11,702 bases of DNA from assembly GCA_964393895.1 (NCBI GenBank), contig CAYMWP010000140.1, positions 1 to 11,702 of the forward strand, in the 5' to 3' direction. Shown here in pieces: positions 1-7,567 of the stretch. The stretch is from B4-G1 sp964393895 (GTDB lineage: Bacteria; Chloroflexota; Anaerolineae; B4-G1). The position numbers and the translations under genes were made by a program. Under the pieces are notes generated by a model. It did no database searches. It worked only from the letters and a program-made list of their open reading frames with translations, and was not told the origin of the DNA. The number at the start of each line of letters is the position of its first letter. The first letter of the stretch is position 1.

Positions 1-30
1 GAACAGTTTCAGGGCAAAAAATGAGCGAAT

Positions 31-70
31 GTTAAAAGTGTTAGGCCATGAGCTCCTCACACACTCTAAC
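31..70. other. Imperfect inverted repeat at left edge
   Basis: The arms GTTAAAAGTGT (31-41) and ACACTCTAAC (61-70) are imperfectly complementary, with one mismatch and one bulged base, around a 19-nt centre. The site lies just downstream of the putative leftward promoter at 85-113, so it could be an operator or 5' UTR hairpin for a gene beyond the left edge. It resembles but is not CIRCE. No gene is visible in 1-100; the only well-placed leftward start (ATG at 49) stops after two codons. Confidence 0.25.
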
Positions 71-84
71 GGACGCTAAAACGT

Positions 85-113
85 ATTGTAGCACGTATTT
101 CTAAAACGAACAA
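85..113 (-). promoter_or_regulatory. Putative leftward sigma70-type promoter
   Basis: On the minus strand TTGTTC (108-113), a 17-nt spacer and TACAAT (85-90) are preceded by the TGC of an extended -10 element. The -35 part lies just inside the 3' end of rlmN. It would drive a gene beyond the left edge with a leader of more than 75 nt. The -35 is weak (three of six consensus bases), so the call rests on the -10. Confidence 0.35.
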
Positions 114-1159
114 TCCGCAGGAGAGCCACGCTGGCGCAACTGCCCGCAGGCAGCCTGGATCTCGACCCCGCGCCGCACCCGAACGGTGTACGGTATGCGG
201 TGGCGCGCCAGAACGGCGGTGAAAGCGTCAATCGCCAAGCGGGAGGATGGATGTCCATCGTACTCGCGGATGGGGTTGAGCGGGATGAGGTTGACGTGGG
301 CCAGCATTCCCACGAGGCGGGCGGCCAGCGCCTGGGCCTGCTCCGGCGTATCGTTCACTCCCTCGATCAACGCCCACTCGAAACTGACCCGCCGCCCGGT
401 GCGCTCGACGTATCCGTGGCAGGCCTCGAAGAGCGCGTCCAGCCCGTAGCGGCGGTTGATGGGAACGAGCCGGTCGCGCAGCGCGTCGGTGGCGGCGTGG
501 AGCGAGACGGCGAGCGTGATCTGCAGATCTTGCTCGGCCAATCTGGCGATGCCCGGCGCGATCCCCACGGTGGAGAGTGTGATGTGCCGCTGGCCCAGGT
601 TAAAGCCCTGGGGGTGGATCAGGCGGTGAACGGCGGCCAGGGATGACGTGTAGTTGAGCAACGGCTCGCCCATCCCCATCAACACCACGTTGGTCAGCCG
701 GTCACCCGCAGCCCGCAACTGGCGCGCAAAGTGAAGAGCCTGGGCCACGATCTCGCCAGGGGTGAGGTCGCGCCGCAAACCAGCCTGACCGGTGGCGCAA
801 AAGACACAGCCCACGGCGCAACCTACCTGGGTGGAGATACAGGCGGTGCGGCGGCGCTCGTAGCGCATCAGCACCGCCTCGACCGTCTCGCCGTCCGCCA
901 GCCGAAGCAGGTGCTTGCGCGTCTCTCCATCAGAGGACTGCGCCGTATCCACCACCTCCAACGCGCCGATGGTCGCCTCGGACGCCAGTTGCGCGCGCAG
1001 CGACCGGGGCAGATTGGTCATGTGCTCGAAATCAGTCGCCAGATGGACGTAGAGCCACTCCCAGAGCTGGCGAGCGCGGTAGGCCGGCTCGCCCCACCCC
1101 GCCAGGAGGGATTGGAGGGAGGCAAAGTCGAGGTCGTAGAGACAGACAAAGGATGGCAT
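101..1159 (-). CDS. rlmN: Dual-specificity 23S rRNA A2503 / tRNA A37 C2-methyltransferase RlmN
   Basis: Radical-SAM enzyme of the RlmN/Cfr family that methylates C2 of A2503 in 23S rRNA and of A37 in some tRNAs, in the cytoplasm. The 352-residue length is normal for the family. The 4Fe-4S-binding CxxxCxxC motif is at Cys114, Cys118 and Cys121 (CAVGCVFC). The SAM-contacting GMGEPLLNY follows at about 162-170. The two catalytic cysteines are placed as in E. coli RlmN (Cys118 and Cys355): Cys107, seven residues before the cluster motif, and Cys338 in the C-terminal AACGQL. The N-terminal helical domain (EPAYRARQLWEWLY, about 24-37) is also typical. The ATG at 1159 is chosen because the family N-terminus starts there; no SD precedes it, and the promoter at 1166-1194 predicts a leaderless mRNA. 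It follows the nucleotidyltransferase-HAD gene on the same strand after 69 bp. Alternative Cfr (C8 methylation) is unlikely, because these genes sit in resistance contexts. Confidence 0.96.
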   Translation of the reverse strand: MPSFVCLYDLDFASLQSLLAGWGEPAYRARQLWEWLYVHLATDFEHMTNLPRSLRAQLASEATIGALEVVDTAQSSDGETRKHLLRLADGETVEAVLMRYERRRTACISTQVGCAVGCVFCATGQAGLRRDLTPGEIVAQALHFARQLRAAGDRLTNVVLMGMGEPLLNYTSSLAAVHRLIHPQGFNLGQRHITLSTVGIAPGIARLAEQDLQITLAVSLHAATDALRDRLVPINRRYGLDALFEACHGYVERTGRRVSFEWALIEGVNDTPEQAQALAARLVGMLAHVNLIPLNPIREYDGHPSSRLAIDAFTAVLARHRIPYTVRVRRGVEIQAACGQLRQRGSPADCSF

Positions 1160-1165
1160 ACCTGG

Positions 1166-1194
1166 ATTGTAGCATCTCGGTGAAGCGCTGGCAA
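1166..1194 (-). promoter_or_regulatory. rlmN promoter, predicted leaderless
   Basis: On the minus strand TTGCCA (1189-1194), a 17-nt spacer and TACAAT (1166-1171), with TG one base upstream of the -10 (extended -10). Only six bases separate the -10 from the rlmN ATG, so the usual start point, seven bases downstream, is the A of the ATG itself. A 12-base string covering the -10 region (1167-1178) recurs exactly upstream of the SDR gene (11489-11500). Confidence 0.65.
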
Positions 1195-1228
1195 GTCACA
1201 CGCACCGCGTATCATCTCGATAAACAGC

Positions 1229-2647
1229 TTACCCATCTAACAGCGCCCGCTCCCACAGCCGCACCAACTCGCCAATATCCGCGCACACCAGGTCCGGCTT
1301 TAGTAGCGAAGCGGTCAGGTCAGCCTCGGTTGCGATGCCTGAAAGGACGAGCAGCGTGGACAGCCCAATCCGCGCGGCTCCGGCGATGTCGGTATCCAAC
1401 CGGTCGCCGAGCATGGCGGTGGATTCGGGGCGCGCCCCCATCCGCCGCAGCGCCTCCTCGTACATCCACGCCTCCGGCTTGCCAATGACGACCGGAGCGA
1501 CGCCGGTAGTGGCCTCCAACAGCGCCAACTGCGCGCCATTGCCCGGCACAGGGCCGCGCGCGGTGGGGTAATTCCTGTCCGGGTTGGTGCCGACGAACTC
1601 GGCCCCTTCGTGGATGAGGAGGGCTGCTGTCGCCAACTTGTCCCACGTGAGTTGCCGATCCCAACCAACGACGGCGTAGGCGGCGTCCTCGTCGGCCAAC
1701 ACAAAGCCGCACTGCTCCAACGCGCGCTGCAGCCCCTCGCCGCCGATGGCATATACGCGGGCTCCCGGCGGGGACTGGTCGGCCAGGTACGCGGCGGTGG
1801 CCTGGGCCGAAGTCAGTATATGCTCGACCGCCACCTCGACGCCAAAGCGAGCCAGTTTAGCCACGTATTGCTCCGGCGTCTGGCTAGAGTTGTTGGTAGC
1901 CAGGATAAAACCAACGCCCTTCCGCTGCAAGAAGTTAAAGAACTCGCACAAGCCCGGCAGCGGCTCGTCCCCGCGCCACAGGACGCCGTCCATATCCACG
2001 ATGAGGTGGTGCAAATTGCGAATGGCGAATGGCGAATGGCGGGCGGCGAGCAGGCGCTGATAATCTTGCGGGGTATCCACGTCGGATAACGTGTCGGGGC
2101 CAGTTACCTCGACGGTGGCGATCGCGTCGGGGTGGCGAGCGATGATGGAGCGGCCCCCCTCGTCGCCGCCGACCCCGGCCAGTTCGGAAAAGAGAGAGCG
2201 GGCCAACAACACCGGCGTGCCGCGCTTGCCGGCGTGCGTGGGGTGAACGATGGGCCGGGCCGTCTCCTCGAAGCGAGTCGCCAGCGAGCGTAGCAATTCG
2301 GGAGTGACCAACGGCTGGTCGCATTGCAAAAAGATCGCCGCTTCGACCTGCGGCGGAAGGGATGCCAGTCCCACCTGCACGGAGCTGCTCAATCCCGCCT
2401 CCCAGCGCCAGTTCACCACGGCCCGCACAGGCCGCGCGCCCAGCACCTCGCGCGCCTCCTGCGCCCGGCAGCCGAGCACGACGATCACCGGATCGAGTCC
2501 GGCCGCCAGCGCCACGTCGGTGACGTGGGCCAGGAGCGGCTTGCCTCCCCAATCCAGCAATTGCTTAGGTTGACCAAAGCGGGCAGATCCGCCCGCAGCC
2601 AGAACGATAGCAGCGACTTGATTCATCTTGTTCATTTGCGGTTCCAC
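1229..2647 (-). CDS. Fusion protein: MobA/MocA-like nucleotidyltransferase + HAD-IIA (NagD-like) phosphatase
   Basis: A 472-residue protein with two complete domains. Residues 8-200 are a MobA/MocA-type NTP transferase: LAAGGSARFGQPKQLL (16-31) is the nucleotide-binding loop, QCDQP (108-112) carries the metal-binding Asp110, and GKRGTP (140-145) and SDVDTPQDY (188-196) are typical of the MocA-like branch, which makes molybdenum-cofactor dinucleotides or similar NTP-activated products. Residues 212-472 are a HAD-IIA phosphatase: DMDGVLW (218-224, nucleophile Asp218 and acid Asp220), TNNSS (251-255), Lys390 in IGKPE, and GDRLDTD (414-420). The linker at residues 204-210 is encoded exactly by three 7-bp repeats. 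The start is GTG at 2647, with GGGAGG nine to ten bases upstream and a promoter at 2671-2699; ATGs at 2635 and 2626 are less well spaced. Either domain's substrate is unknown. Alternatively these are two genes joined by repeat slippage or by an assembly error in the repeat. Confidence 0.85.
   Translation of the reverse strand: MEPQMNKMNQVAAIVLAAGGSARFGQPKQLLDWGGKPLLAHVTDVALAAGLDPVIVVLGCRAQEAREVLGARPVRAVVNWRWEAGLSSSVQVGLASLPPQVEAAIFLQCDQPLVTPELLRSLATRFEETARPIVHPTHAGKRGTPVLLARSLFSELAGVGGDEGGRSIIARHPDAIATVEVTGPDTLSDVDTPQDYQRLLAARHSPFAIRNLHHLIVDMDGVLWRGDEPLPGLCEFFNFLQRKGVGFILATNNSSQTPEQYVAKLARFGVEVAVEHILTSAQATAAYLADQSPPGARVYAIGGEGLQRALEQCGFVLADEDAAYAVVGWDRQLTWDKLATAALLIHEGAEFVGTNPDRNYPTARGPVPGNGAQLALLEATTGVAPVVIGKPEAWMYEEALRRMGARPESTAMLGDRLDTDIAGAARIGLSTLLVLSGIATEADLTASLLKPDLVCADIGELVRLWERALLDG
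2010..2037. repeat. Tandem heptamer repeat (NGCRAAT), four units
   Basis: Four successive 7-bp units read TGCAAAT, TGCGAAT, GGCGAAT and GGCGAAT. They lie inside the coding sequence, exactly between the nucleotidyltransferase and HAD domains. In the coding strand the register (CATTCGC)3 at 2018-2038 gives HSPFAIR. Seven is not a multiple of three, so any change in unit number shifts the frame between the two domains. Confidence 0.8.
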
Positions 2648-2670
2648 CGCGCTACACCTCCCTGGCGAGA

Positions 2671-2699
2671 ATCTTAGCAGGTTAATCGTCTCCCGTCAA
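2671..2699 (-). promoter_or_regulatory. Promoter of the nucleotidyltransferase-HAD gene
   Basis: On the minus strand TTGACG (2694-2699), a 17-nt spacer and TAAGAT (2671-2676) with TGC directly upstream (extended -10). The predicted start point lies about 17 bases before the GTG at 2647, leaving just room for the SD GGGAGG. It is divergent from the hrcA promoter, with 19 bp between the two -35 elements. Confidence 0.65.
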
Positions 2700-2718
2700 G
2701 CCCTTTTCGAACAGCGGT

Positions 2719-2747
2719 TTGACAGATTATGCCGCCTGTGGTATCAT
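2719..2747 (+). promoter_or_regulatory. Heat-shock operon promoter (hrcA P)
   Basis: A perfect -35 TTGACA (2719-2724), a 17-nt spacer and -10 TATCAT (2742-2747), with TG at 2739-2740 giving an extended -10. The predicted start is near 2754, so CIRCE falls at roughly +8 to +35 in the untranslated leader. This fits vegetative sigma-factor transcription held down by HrcA, the class I heat-shock design. Confidence 0.8.
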
Positions 2748-2761
2748 TGGAAAATCCAGTT

Positions 2762-2788
2762 TTAGCACTCTGGCATTGAGAGTGCTAA
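2762..2788 (+). promoter_or_regulatory. CIRCE operator (HrcA-binding site)
   Basis: TTAGCACTC, a 9-nt spacer and GAGTGCTAA: a perfect match to the CIRCE consensus with complete 9-bp arms. It lies between the promoter and the hrcA start. Established knowledge: HrcA, kept active by GroEL, binds CIRCE and represses the dnaK and groE operons; unfolded protein titrates GroEL and relieves repression. No second CIRCE was seen in the window. Confidence 0.97.
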
Positions 2789-2806
2789 AACGAACACGGA
2801 TGAGAT

Positions 2807-3838
2807 ATGGACAAACTAACACCACGCCAACGCACAATTCTAGGGCTGGTCGTGAGAGAGTACGTCAAGAGCGCCTCTCCGGTCAGTTCTCGCGCACTGG
2901 TCGAACATTATGGGATCCAGGTCAGCACAGCCACCGTGCGCAACGAACTGGCTCTACTGGAGGAACTGGGCTACCTCACCCATCCTCACACCTCCGCCGG
3001 GCGCGTTCCCACGCACAAGGGGTACAACCACTTTGTCGAACGGCTGCTGGGGGAAGCCGAGTTGCCGCTGCAAGAACAGCGCACTATCGCTCACCAGTTC
3101 CACCAGGTGCGCCCGGACTTTGAACAATGGATGCCGCTAGCGGCTTCCGTGCTGGCTCGTACCACCAGCGGGGCCGCCCTGGTCACCGCGCCACGAGCTG
3201 CCCAGGCACGTTACAAACACCTGCAACTCATCTCTACCCAAGGACGATCGGTGCTGCTCGTGCTCGTCCTGCACGGAGGGCTGGTAAAACAGCAAATGCT
3301 GAACCTGCCCGAACCTCTCGACCAAAAAGCCCTCAACGAAGCCAGCGACCGGCTCAATCAACTTTGCAGCGGCCTGACGACCGCCGAGATAAAGACTCGC
3401 GTTGACCAGCTACCCTCATTCGAGGCTAACGTGGCCGGCCTCGTGCTAGACATTATGCAACACACCGCCACATCTACGGCCGGGACCGTCTACCGTGACG
3501 GATTGAGCGAGGTTTTGCAAGAGCCTGAATTCGCCGAGGGAGACCGGGCCCAGGGGCTGGTGCGCGTCATGGAAGAACACAGTTTCCTCGAAGCCGTACT
3601 GGCCGACGCCCTCAGCCCAGAAACCGGCAGCGTGCGAGTACTAATCGGCGGTGAGGGACGGTGGGACGAGCTCCGGGCCTGCAGCCTGGTACTGGCGCGC
3701 TACGGCGTGACTGGCTTTGTCACCGGGGCGCTGGGCGTCGTTGGCCCCACCCGCATGTTATACGGCCGCGCCATCTCGGGTGTACGCTTCGTCGCCGGGT
3801 TGCTATCTGACCTGGTGTACGACATATACGCGGAATAG
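2807..3838 (+). CDS. hrcA: Heat-inducible transcription repressor HrcA
   Basis: A 343-residue HrcA, the normal length. The N-terminal winged-helix domain shows PVSSRAL (25-31), VSTATVRNELA (39-49), GYLTHPHTSAGRVPT (55-69) and KGYNHFV (71-77). The long GAF-like ligand/dimer domain follows, and the C-terminal family mark GPTRM (about 313-317) is present. It is the first gene behind the CIRCE operator, so it represses itself and the chaperone genes downstream. The ATG at 2807 gives the family's usual N-terminus; its SD is weak (GGATGAG four to five bases upstream, imperfect), which would keep repressor output low compared with grpE and dnaK. 47 bp separate it from grpE. Confidence 0.96.
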   Translation: MDKLTPRQRTILGLVVREYVKSASPVSSRALVEHYGIQVSTATVRNELALLEELGYLTHPHTSAGRVPTHKGYNHFVERLLGEAELPLQEQRTIAHQFHQVRPDFEQWMPLAASVLARTTSGAALVTAPRAAQARYKHLQLISTQGRSVLLVLVLHGGLVKQQMLNLPEPLDQKALNEASDRLNQLCSGLTTAEIKTRVDQLPSFEANVAGLVLDIMQHTATSTAGTVYRDGLSEVLQEPEFAEGDRAQGLVRVMEEHSFLEAVLADALSPETGSVRVLIGGEGRWDELRACSLVLARYGVTGFVTGALGVVGPTRMLYGRAISGVRFVAGLLSDLVYDIYAE

Positions 3839-3873
3839 AGCAAAATGAGCGATGAGTTAAATGATGTAGCTTT

Positions 3874-3880
3874 AAGGAGA
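3874..3880 (+). promoter_or_regulatory. Strong SD fixing the GTG start of grpE
   Basis: AAGGAGA five bases upstream of GTG at 3886. No in-frame ATG in the neighbourhood gives a better-placed start, and the GTG start gives a GrpE of normal length. Confidence 0.8.
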
Positions 3881-3885
3881 TCAAC

Positions 3886-4494
3886 GTGACAGAGGAAAAA
3901 GAGAAAAAGAACGATACCGAGACTGTGGAAGAGATCGAAGCACTCGCCGAGGCTGCCAAACGAGCCGAGGAAGAGCCAGAAGAAGAGCAAGACGAACTGG
4001 AGCAAGCCAAAGCCCAGGCAGCCGAGTACCTCGAAGGCTGGCAGCGCACCCAGGCAGAGTTTTCAAACTATAAGAAGCGACAGGAGACGGAACGGGCGCA
4101 GATGATGGCTCTAGCGAGCGCCGGGGTGCTGCTCAAGCTACTGCCCGTCGTGGACGACTTTGAGCGCGCGCTCTCTACCATGACCGCTAATTTCAGCCAA
4201 TTGACCTGGTGCGAGGGCATCAAGTTGATAAAAAACAAACTGGACAACATTCTTGAGTCAGAAGGGGTGACGCCTATCGAAAGCGCTGGGCAAGCGTTTG
4301 ACCCTCGCTATCACGAAGCGGTGACTCACGAAGAGGTTGCCGGCTACGAAGAAGGCCAGATCATCGGCGAGATACAAAAAGGATACGCCCTCGGAGAACG
4401 AGTGCTACGGCCCGCGATGGTGCGAGTAGCCAAAGCGCCCGCTCAACCCGAGAAAGAAGAAAAAGACAGCGACACAGATAAGGACAAGGAGTAA
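3886..4494 (+). CDS. grpE: Nucleotide exchange factor GrpE
   Basis: A 202-residue GrpE that releases ADP from DnaK and works as a cytoplasmic dimer. Residues 1-55 are highly charged and glutamate-rich, predicted to form the long coiled coil. The core shows RTQAEFSNYKKR (54-65), LLPVVDDFERAL (85-96), GVTPIESAGQAFDPRYHEAV (127-146) and the beta-domain end GYALGERVLRPAMVRVAK (166-183). The charged tail (about 188-202) is lineage-specific. The start is GTG behind a strong SD. It follows hrcA by 47 bp and precedes dnaK by 5 bp; the dnaK SD (AAGGAG, 4486-4491) lies in its last codons, so the two are probably translationally coupled. Confidence 0.95.
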   Translation: MTEEKEKKNDTETVEEIEALAEAAKRAEEEPEEEQDELEQAKAQAAEYLEGWQRTQAEFSNYKKRQETERAQMMALASAGVLLKLLPVVDDFERALSTMTANFSQLTWCEGIKLIKNKLDNILESEGVTPIESAGQAFDPRYHEAVTHEEVAGYEEGQIIGEIQKGYALGERVLRPAMVRVAKAPAQPEKEEKDSDTDKDKE

Positions 4495-4499
4495 TTGCA

Positions 4500-6389
4500 A
4501 TGGGCAAAATCATAGGTATTGATCTGGGTACGACCAATTCAGTCTGCTCGGTGATGTTGGGCGGCGAGCCTACCGTCATCCCCAGCGCCGAGGGGGGACG
4601 GTTGTTCCCTTCGGTCGTAGCCATAAATCCCAAGACGAAAGAGCGAATGGTCGGGCAGGTAGCCAAGCGCCAGGCCGTCGTCAATCCTGAGAATACCATC
4701 TTCTCGATCAAACGCTTCATGGGCCGCAAGTTCAATGATCCAGAGGTGCAGAAGGCACTGGACATCGTCCCCTACAAAGTGACACAAGCTCCCAACGGGG
4801 ACGTGCGCGTCTTTATGGGAGATAAAGAATACAGCCCGCCCGAAGTCTCGGCCATGATCCTGCAAAAGATCAAGGCCGACGCCGAACAGTACCTGGGCGA
4901 AAAAGTCACCCAAGCGGTCATCACCGTTCCCGCCTACTTTAACGACAGCCAGCGCCAGGCGACCAAAGACGCCGGTCGAATCGCCGGGCTGGAGGTATTG
5001 CGCATCATCAACGAGCCGACCGCCTCGTCGCTGGCCTACGGCCTCGACAAGAAGGCGGATGAGACCATCGCCGTCTTTGACCTGGGCGGCGGCACCTTCG
5101 ATATCTCTATCCTCGACGTGGGGGATGGCGTCTTTGAGGTGCGCTCGACCAACGGCGATACCTTCCTGGGAGGCGACGATTGGGACCAGTGCGTCATTGA
5201 CTGGGTAGCCGACGAATTCAGGCGGGAGCAAGGCATTGATCTGCGCCAAGACCGCCAGGCCCTCCAGCGGTTGAAGGAAGCGTGCGAAAAGGCCAAGGTC
5301 GAGTTGAGCACCGTTATGGAAACAGAGATCAACCTGCCCTTCATCACCGCCGATGCCTCCGGCCCCAAACACCTGCAGATGAAGCTCACGCGGGCCAAGC
5401 TGGAACAACTGACCGAGAGCCTGATCGAGCGCACCATCGAACCGTGCAAAAAAGCGCTGGCCGATGCCAAACTGAACCCAGCCGAAATTGACGAGGTCAT
5501 CCTGGTGGGCGGCATGACCCGTATGCCGGCCATCCGGGAGCAAGTGGCCGGTTTCTTTGGCAAGGAACCCCACAAGGGCGTGAACCCTGACGAGGTAGTG
5601 GGACTGGGCGCCTCGATCCAGGGCGGTGTGTTGGGCGGCGAGGTCAAAGACGTGCTGTTGCTCGACGTGACGCCGCTGACGCTGAGCATCGAGACGTTGG
5701 GCGGCGTGGCGACCCAACTCATTGAGCGGAACACCACCATCCCCACCAAAAAGAGCCAGATCTTTTCCACCGCCGCCGACGGGCAAACACAGGTGGAGAT
5801 TCACGTCGTACAGGGAGAGCGCCCCATGGCGGCCAACAACAAAAGCCTGGGCAAGTTCATCCTGGATGGCATCCCGCCTGCGCCGCGGGGCATCCCGCAG
5901 ATCGAAGTCACCTTTGACATTGACGCCAACGGCATCCTCAACGTCTCTGCTCAAGACAAAGCCACCGGCCGCGCACAGACGATGCAGATCGTCCCCTCCA
6001 GCGGGCTTTCTGAAGAAGAAACCGAGCGCATGATCCGGGAAGCCGAACAATACCGCGAGCAGGATCAGAAGAAAAAAGAAGAAATAGAGACGCGTAACAA
6101 CGCCGACAACACTATCCACGCCGCCGAAAAGTTCCTGCAGGAGCAAAAGGACAAAGTGCCTGCCAATCTGCGTTCCGAGGCGGAAGCCAAGATCGCGGCG
6201 CTCAGGACGGCGATGGAAAGCGGCGACACCAACACCATCCGCCAGCGCACAGAAGAACTGGGCCAGATGATACAGAAAGTGGGCGCTACGATGTACGAGG
6301 CGGCCGGCCCGGCCACCCCCCCGCCGCCAGAGGGCGAGCCGCCGGCCGACGACGAAGACGTCATCGAGGGCGAGTTCAGCGAAGCGTAG
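4500..6389 (+). CDS. dnaK: Molecular chaperone DnaK (Hsp70)
   Basis: A 629-residue Hsp70 ATPase that binds unfolded peptides. The three Hsp70 signatures are present: IDLGTTNS (7-14), FDLGGGTFDISIL (193-205) and VILVGGMTRMPAI (333-345). The NEPTASSLAYG loop (171-181), the interdomain linker DVLLLDVTPLTL (384-395), the substrate-binding beta-sandwich (about 396-505) and the helical lid (about 506-600) follow. The C-terminus is a P/E/D-rich tail ending EFSEA, a variant of the usual acidic EEVD-like or DADFEEV ends. The ATG at 4500 has AAGGAG with an eight-base spacing inside the end of grpE. The stop is followed immediately by heptamer repeats and a hairpin before dnaJ, which may help to set the DnaK:DnaJ ratio. 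Large open frames on the opposite strand are codon-bias shadows. Confidence 0.98.
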   Translation: MGKIIGIDLGTTNSVCSVMLGGEPTVIPSAEGGRLFPSVVAINPKTKERMVGQVAKRQAVVNPENTIFSIKRFMGRKFNDPEVQKALDIVPYKVTQAPNGDVRVFMGDKEYSPPEVSAMILQKIKADAEQYLGEKVTQAVITVPAYFNDSQRQATKDAGRIAGLEVLRIINEPTASSLAYGLDKKADETIAVFDLGGGTFDISILDVGDGVFEVRSTNGDTFLGGDDWDQCVIDWVADEFRREQGIDLRQDRQALQRLKEACEKAKVELSTVMETEINLPFITADASGPKHLQMKLTRAKLEQLTESLIERTIEPCKKALADAKLNPAEIDEVILVGGMTRMPAIREQVAGFFGKEPHKGVNPDEVVGLGASIQGGVLGGEVKDVLLLDVTPLTLSIETLGGVATQLIERNTTIPTKKSQIFSTAADGQTQVEIHVVQGERPMAANNKSLGKFILDGIPPAPRGIPQIEVTFDIDANGILNVSAQDKATGRAQTMQIVPSSGLSEEETERMIREAEQYREQDQKKKEEIETRNNADNTIHAAEKFLQEQKDKVPANLRSEAEAKIAALRTAMESGDTNTIRQRTEELGQMIQKVGATMYEAAGPATPPPPEGEPPADDEDVIEGEFSEA

Positions 6390-6443
6390 CAGGAGGCAGG
6401 ATGCAAGAGGCAGGAATTTTGTCTCTTGCTTCCTGCATCTTTT
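6389..6443 (+). repeat. Heptamer-repeat hairpin between dnaK and dnaJ
   Basis: Starting on the last base of the dnaK stop are four degenerate heptamers of the form GCARGAN (GCAGGAG, GCAGGAT, GCAAGAG, GCAGGAA; 6389-6416). After TTTTGT come two copies in the opposite orientation (CTCTTGC, TTCCTGC; 6423-6436). Bases 6396-6409 and 6423-6436 can pair over 14 positions with one T-T mismatch, around a 13-nt loop. ATCTTTT follows, so it is a weak terminator or attenuator candidate. It ends 12 bases before the dnaJ ATG, and no SD lies between. Confidence 0.75.
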
Positions 6444-6448
6444 AAGAA

Positions 6449-7567
6449 ATGGCAGACAGACGCGACTACTACGAGGTGCTGGGGGTAGACCGTTCGGCGC
6501 CTCAGGAAGAAATAAAAAAAGTCTATCGGAAACTTGCGCGCCAGTACCACCCCGACGTAAGTGACGCGCCCGATGCCGAGACGCACTTTAAAGAGATCAA
6601 CGAAGCCTACGAGGTACTCTCGGACTCTGAGAAGCGAGCCGCTTACGACCGCTTCGGTCACGCCGGACTCGGTGGTATGGGGAACTTTGACTTTGGCTTC
6701 CGCGACCCATTCGAGATCTTTGAGCAAGTTTTCGGAAGTGGGTTCGGCTTCCGCACTTCCACCCGCCGGGGGCCACGGCGCGGCGCCGACCTGCGTTACG
6801 ATTTGCGCCTGTCCTTCGAGGAAGCGGTCTTTGGATGCGAAAAAGAGATCGAGGTCACGCGCCACGAGGTCTGCCCGATGTGCCAGGGTAGCGGAGCCGA
6901 ACCGGGAACGTCGCCGGTTCGCTGCTCGGAATGTAACGGCAGCGGACAAGTGCGCCACGTGCAGCGTTCCATCCTCGGCTCCTTCGTCAACGTCACCACC
7001 TGCCCCACCTGCCAGGGCGAGGGGGAAACCACCCCTATCCCCTGTTCCCAATGCGGCGGCGACAAGCGCATCTACACCAGCCGCAAACTCTCCGTCAACA
7101 TCCCGCCCGGCGTGGATCATGGCACCCAGATCCGGCTGGCGGGCGAGGGGGAAATGGGCGAGCGAGGCGGCCCCCCCGGCAACCTCTACGTCGTCCTGGA
7201 TGTAGAGCCACACTCCATCTTCCAACGGCGCGGCGACGACATCCTGGTCGAAATGCAAATCAACGTGGCCCAGGCCGCCTTGGGAGCAGACGTAAAAGTG
7301 CCCACCCTGGAAGGAGACGAGGAAATCTCCATCCCGCCCGGCACCCAAAGCGGCACCGTGCTGCGGCTACGTAACAAAGGAGTGCCCCACCTACGACGAA
7401 ACGGCCGAGGCAACGAATTAGTGGTCGTGAGAGTCGCTATACCGGATAAATTAACTCGCGAACAAAAACGTCTCTTCCAGGAACTAGGTGAAACATTGGC
7501 CCCAGAATCCGTCTGGCAAGAGAAACACGGCTTTATAGATGAACTACGAGAGCTGTTCGGACTGTAA
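6449..7567 (+). CDS. dnaJ: Molecular chaperone DnaJ (Hsp40)
   Basis: A 372-residue type I DnaJ that delivers clients to DnaK and stimulates its ATPase. The J domain (about 5-70) has HPD at 34-36. A Gly/Phe-rich stretch follows (about 71-103). The zinc-binding domain has CPMCQGSG (142-149), CSECNGSG (159-166), CPTCQGEG (185-192) and CSQCGGDK (199-206); the last lacks the final Gly of CxxCxGxG but keeps both cysteines, so zinc binding is expected. The C-terminal peptide-binding domains run from about 207 to 330. No convincing SD precedes the ATG at 6449, which lies 12 bases after the heptamer hairpin; translation may depend on the hairpin state or on ribosomes from dnaK. The stop is 4 bp from prmA. 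Confidence 0.97.
   Translation: MADRRDYYEVLGVDRSAPQEEIKKVYRKLARQYHPDVSDAPDAETHFKEINEAYEVLSDSEKRAAYDRFGHAGLGGMGNFDFGFRDPFEIFEQVFGSGFGFRTSTRRGPRRGADLRYDLRLSFEEAVFGCEKEIEVTRHEVCPMCQGSGAEPGTSPVRCSECNGSGQVRHVQRSILGSFVNVTTCPTCQGEGETTPIPCSQCGGDKRIYTSRKLSVNIPPGVDHGTQIRLAGEGEMGERGGPPGNLYVVLDVEPHSIFQRRGDDILVEMQINVAQAALGADVKVPTLEGDEEISIPPGTQSGTVLRLRNKGVPHLRRNGRGNELVVVRVAIPDKLTREQKRLFQELGETLAPESVWQEKHGFIDELRELFGL

Noticed and set aside
1935..2552. 205-residue minus-strand frame over the fusion joint
   Set aside because: An out-of-frame shadow of the nucleotidyltransferase; contains none of its motifs.
4539..6146. 535-residue open frame on the minus strand opposite dnaK
   Set aside because: It lies wholly antisense to an unmistakable dnaK, and its composition is the reverse complement of a G+C-biased gene. 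It has no SD and no recognisable domain.
6065..7348. 427-residue open frame on the minus strand across dnaK and dnaJ
   Set aside because: Antisense to two certain genes and spanning their gap; low-complexity, with no family resemblance.
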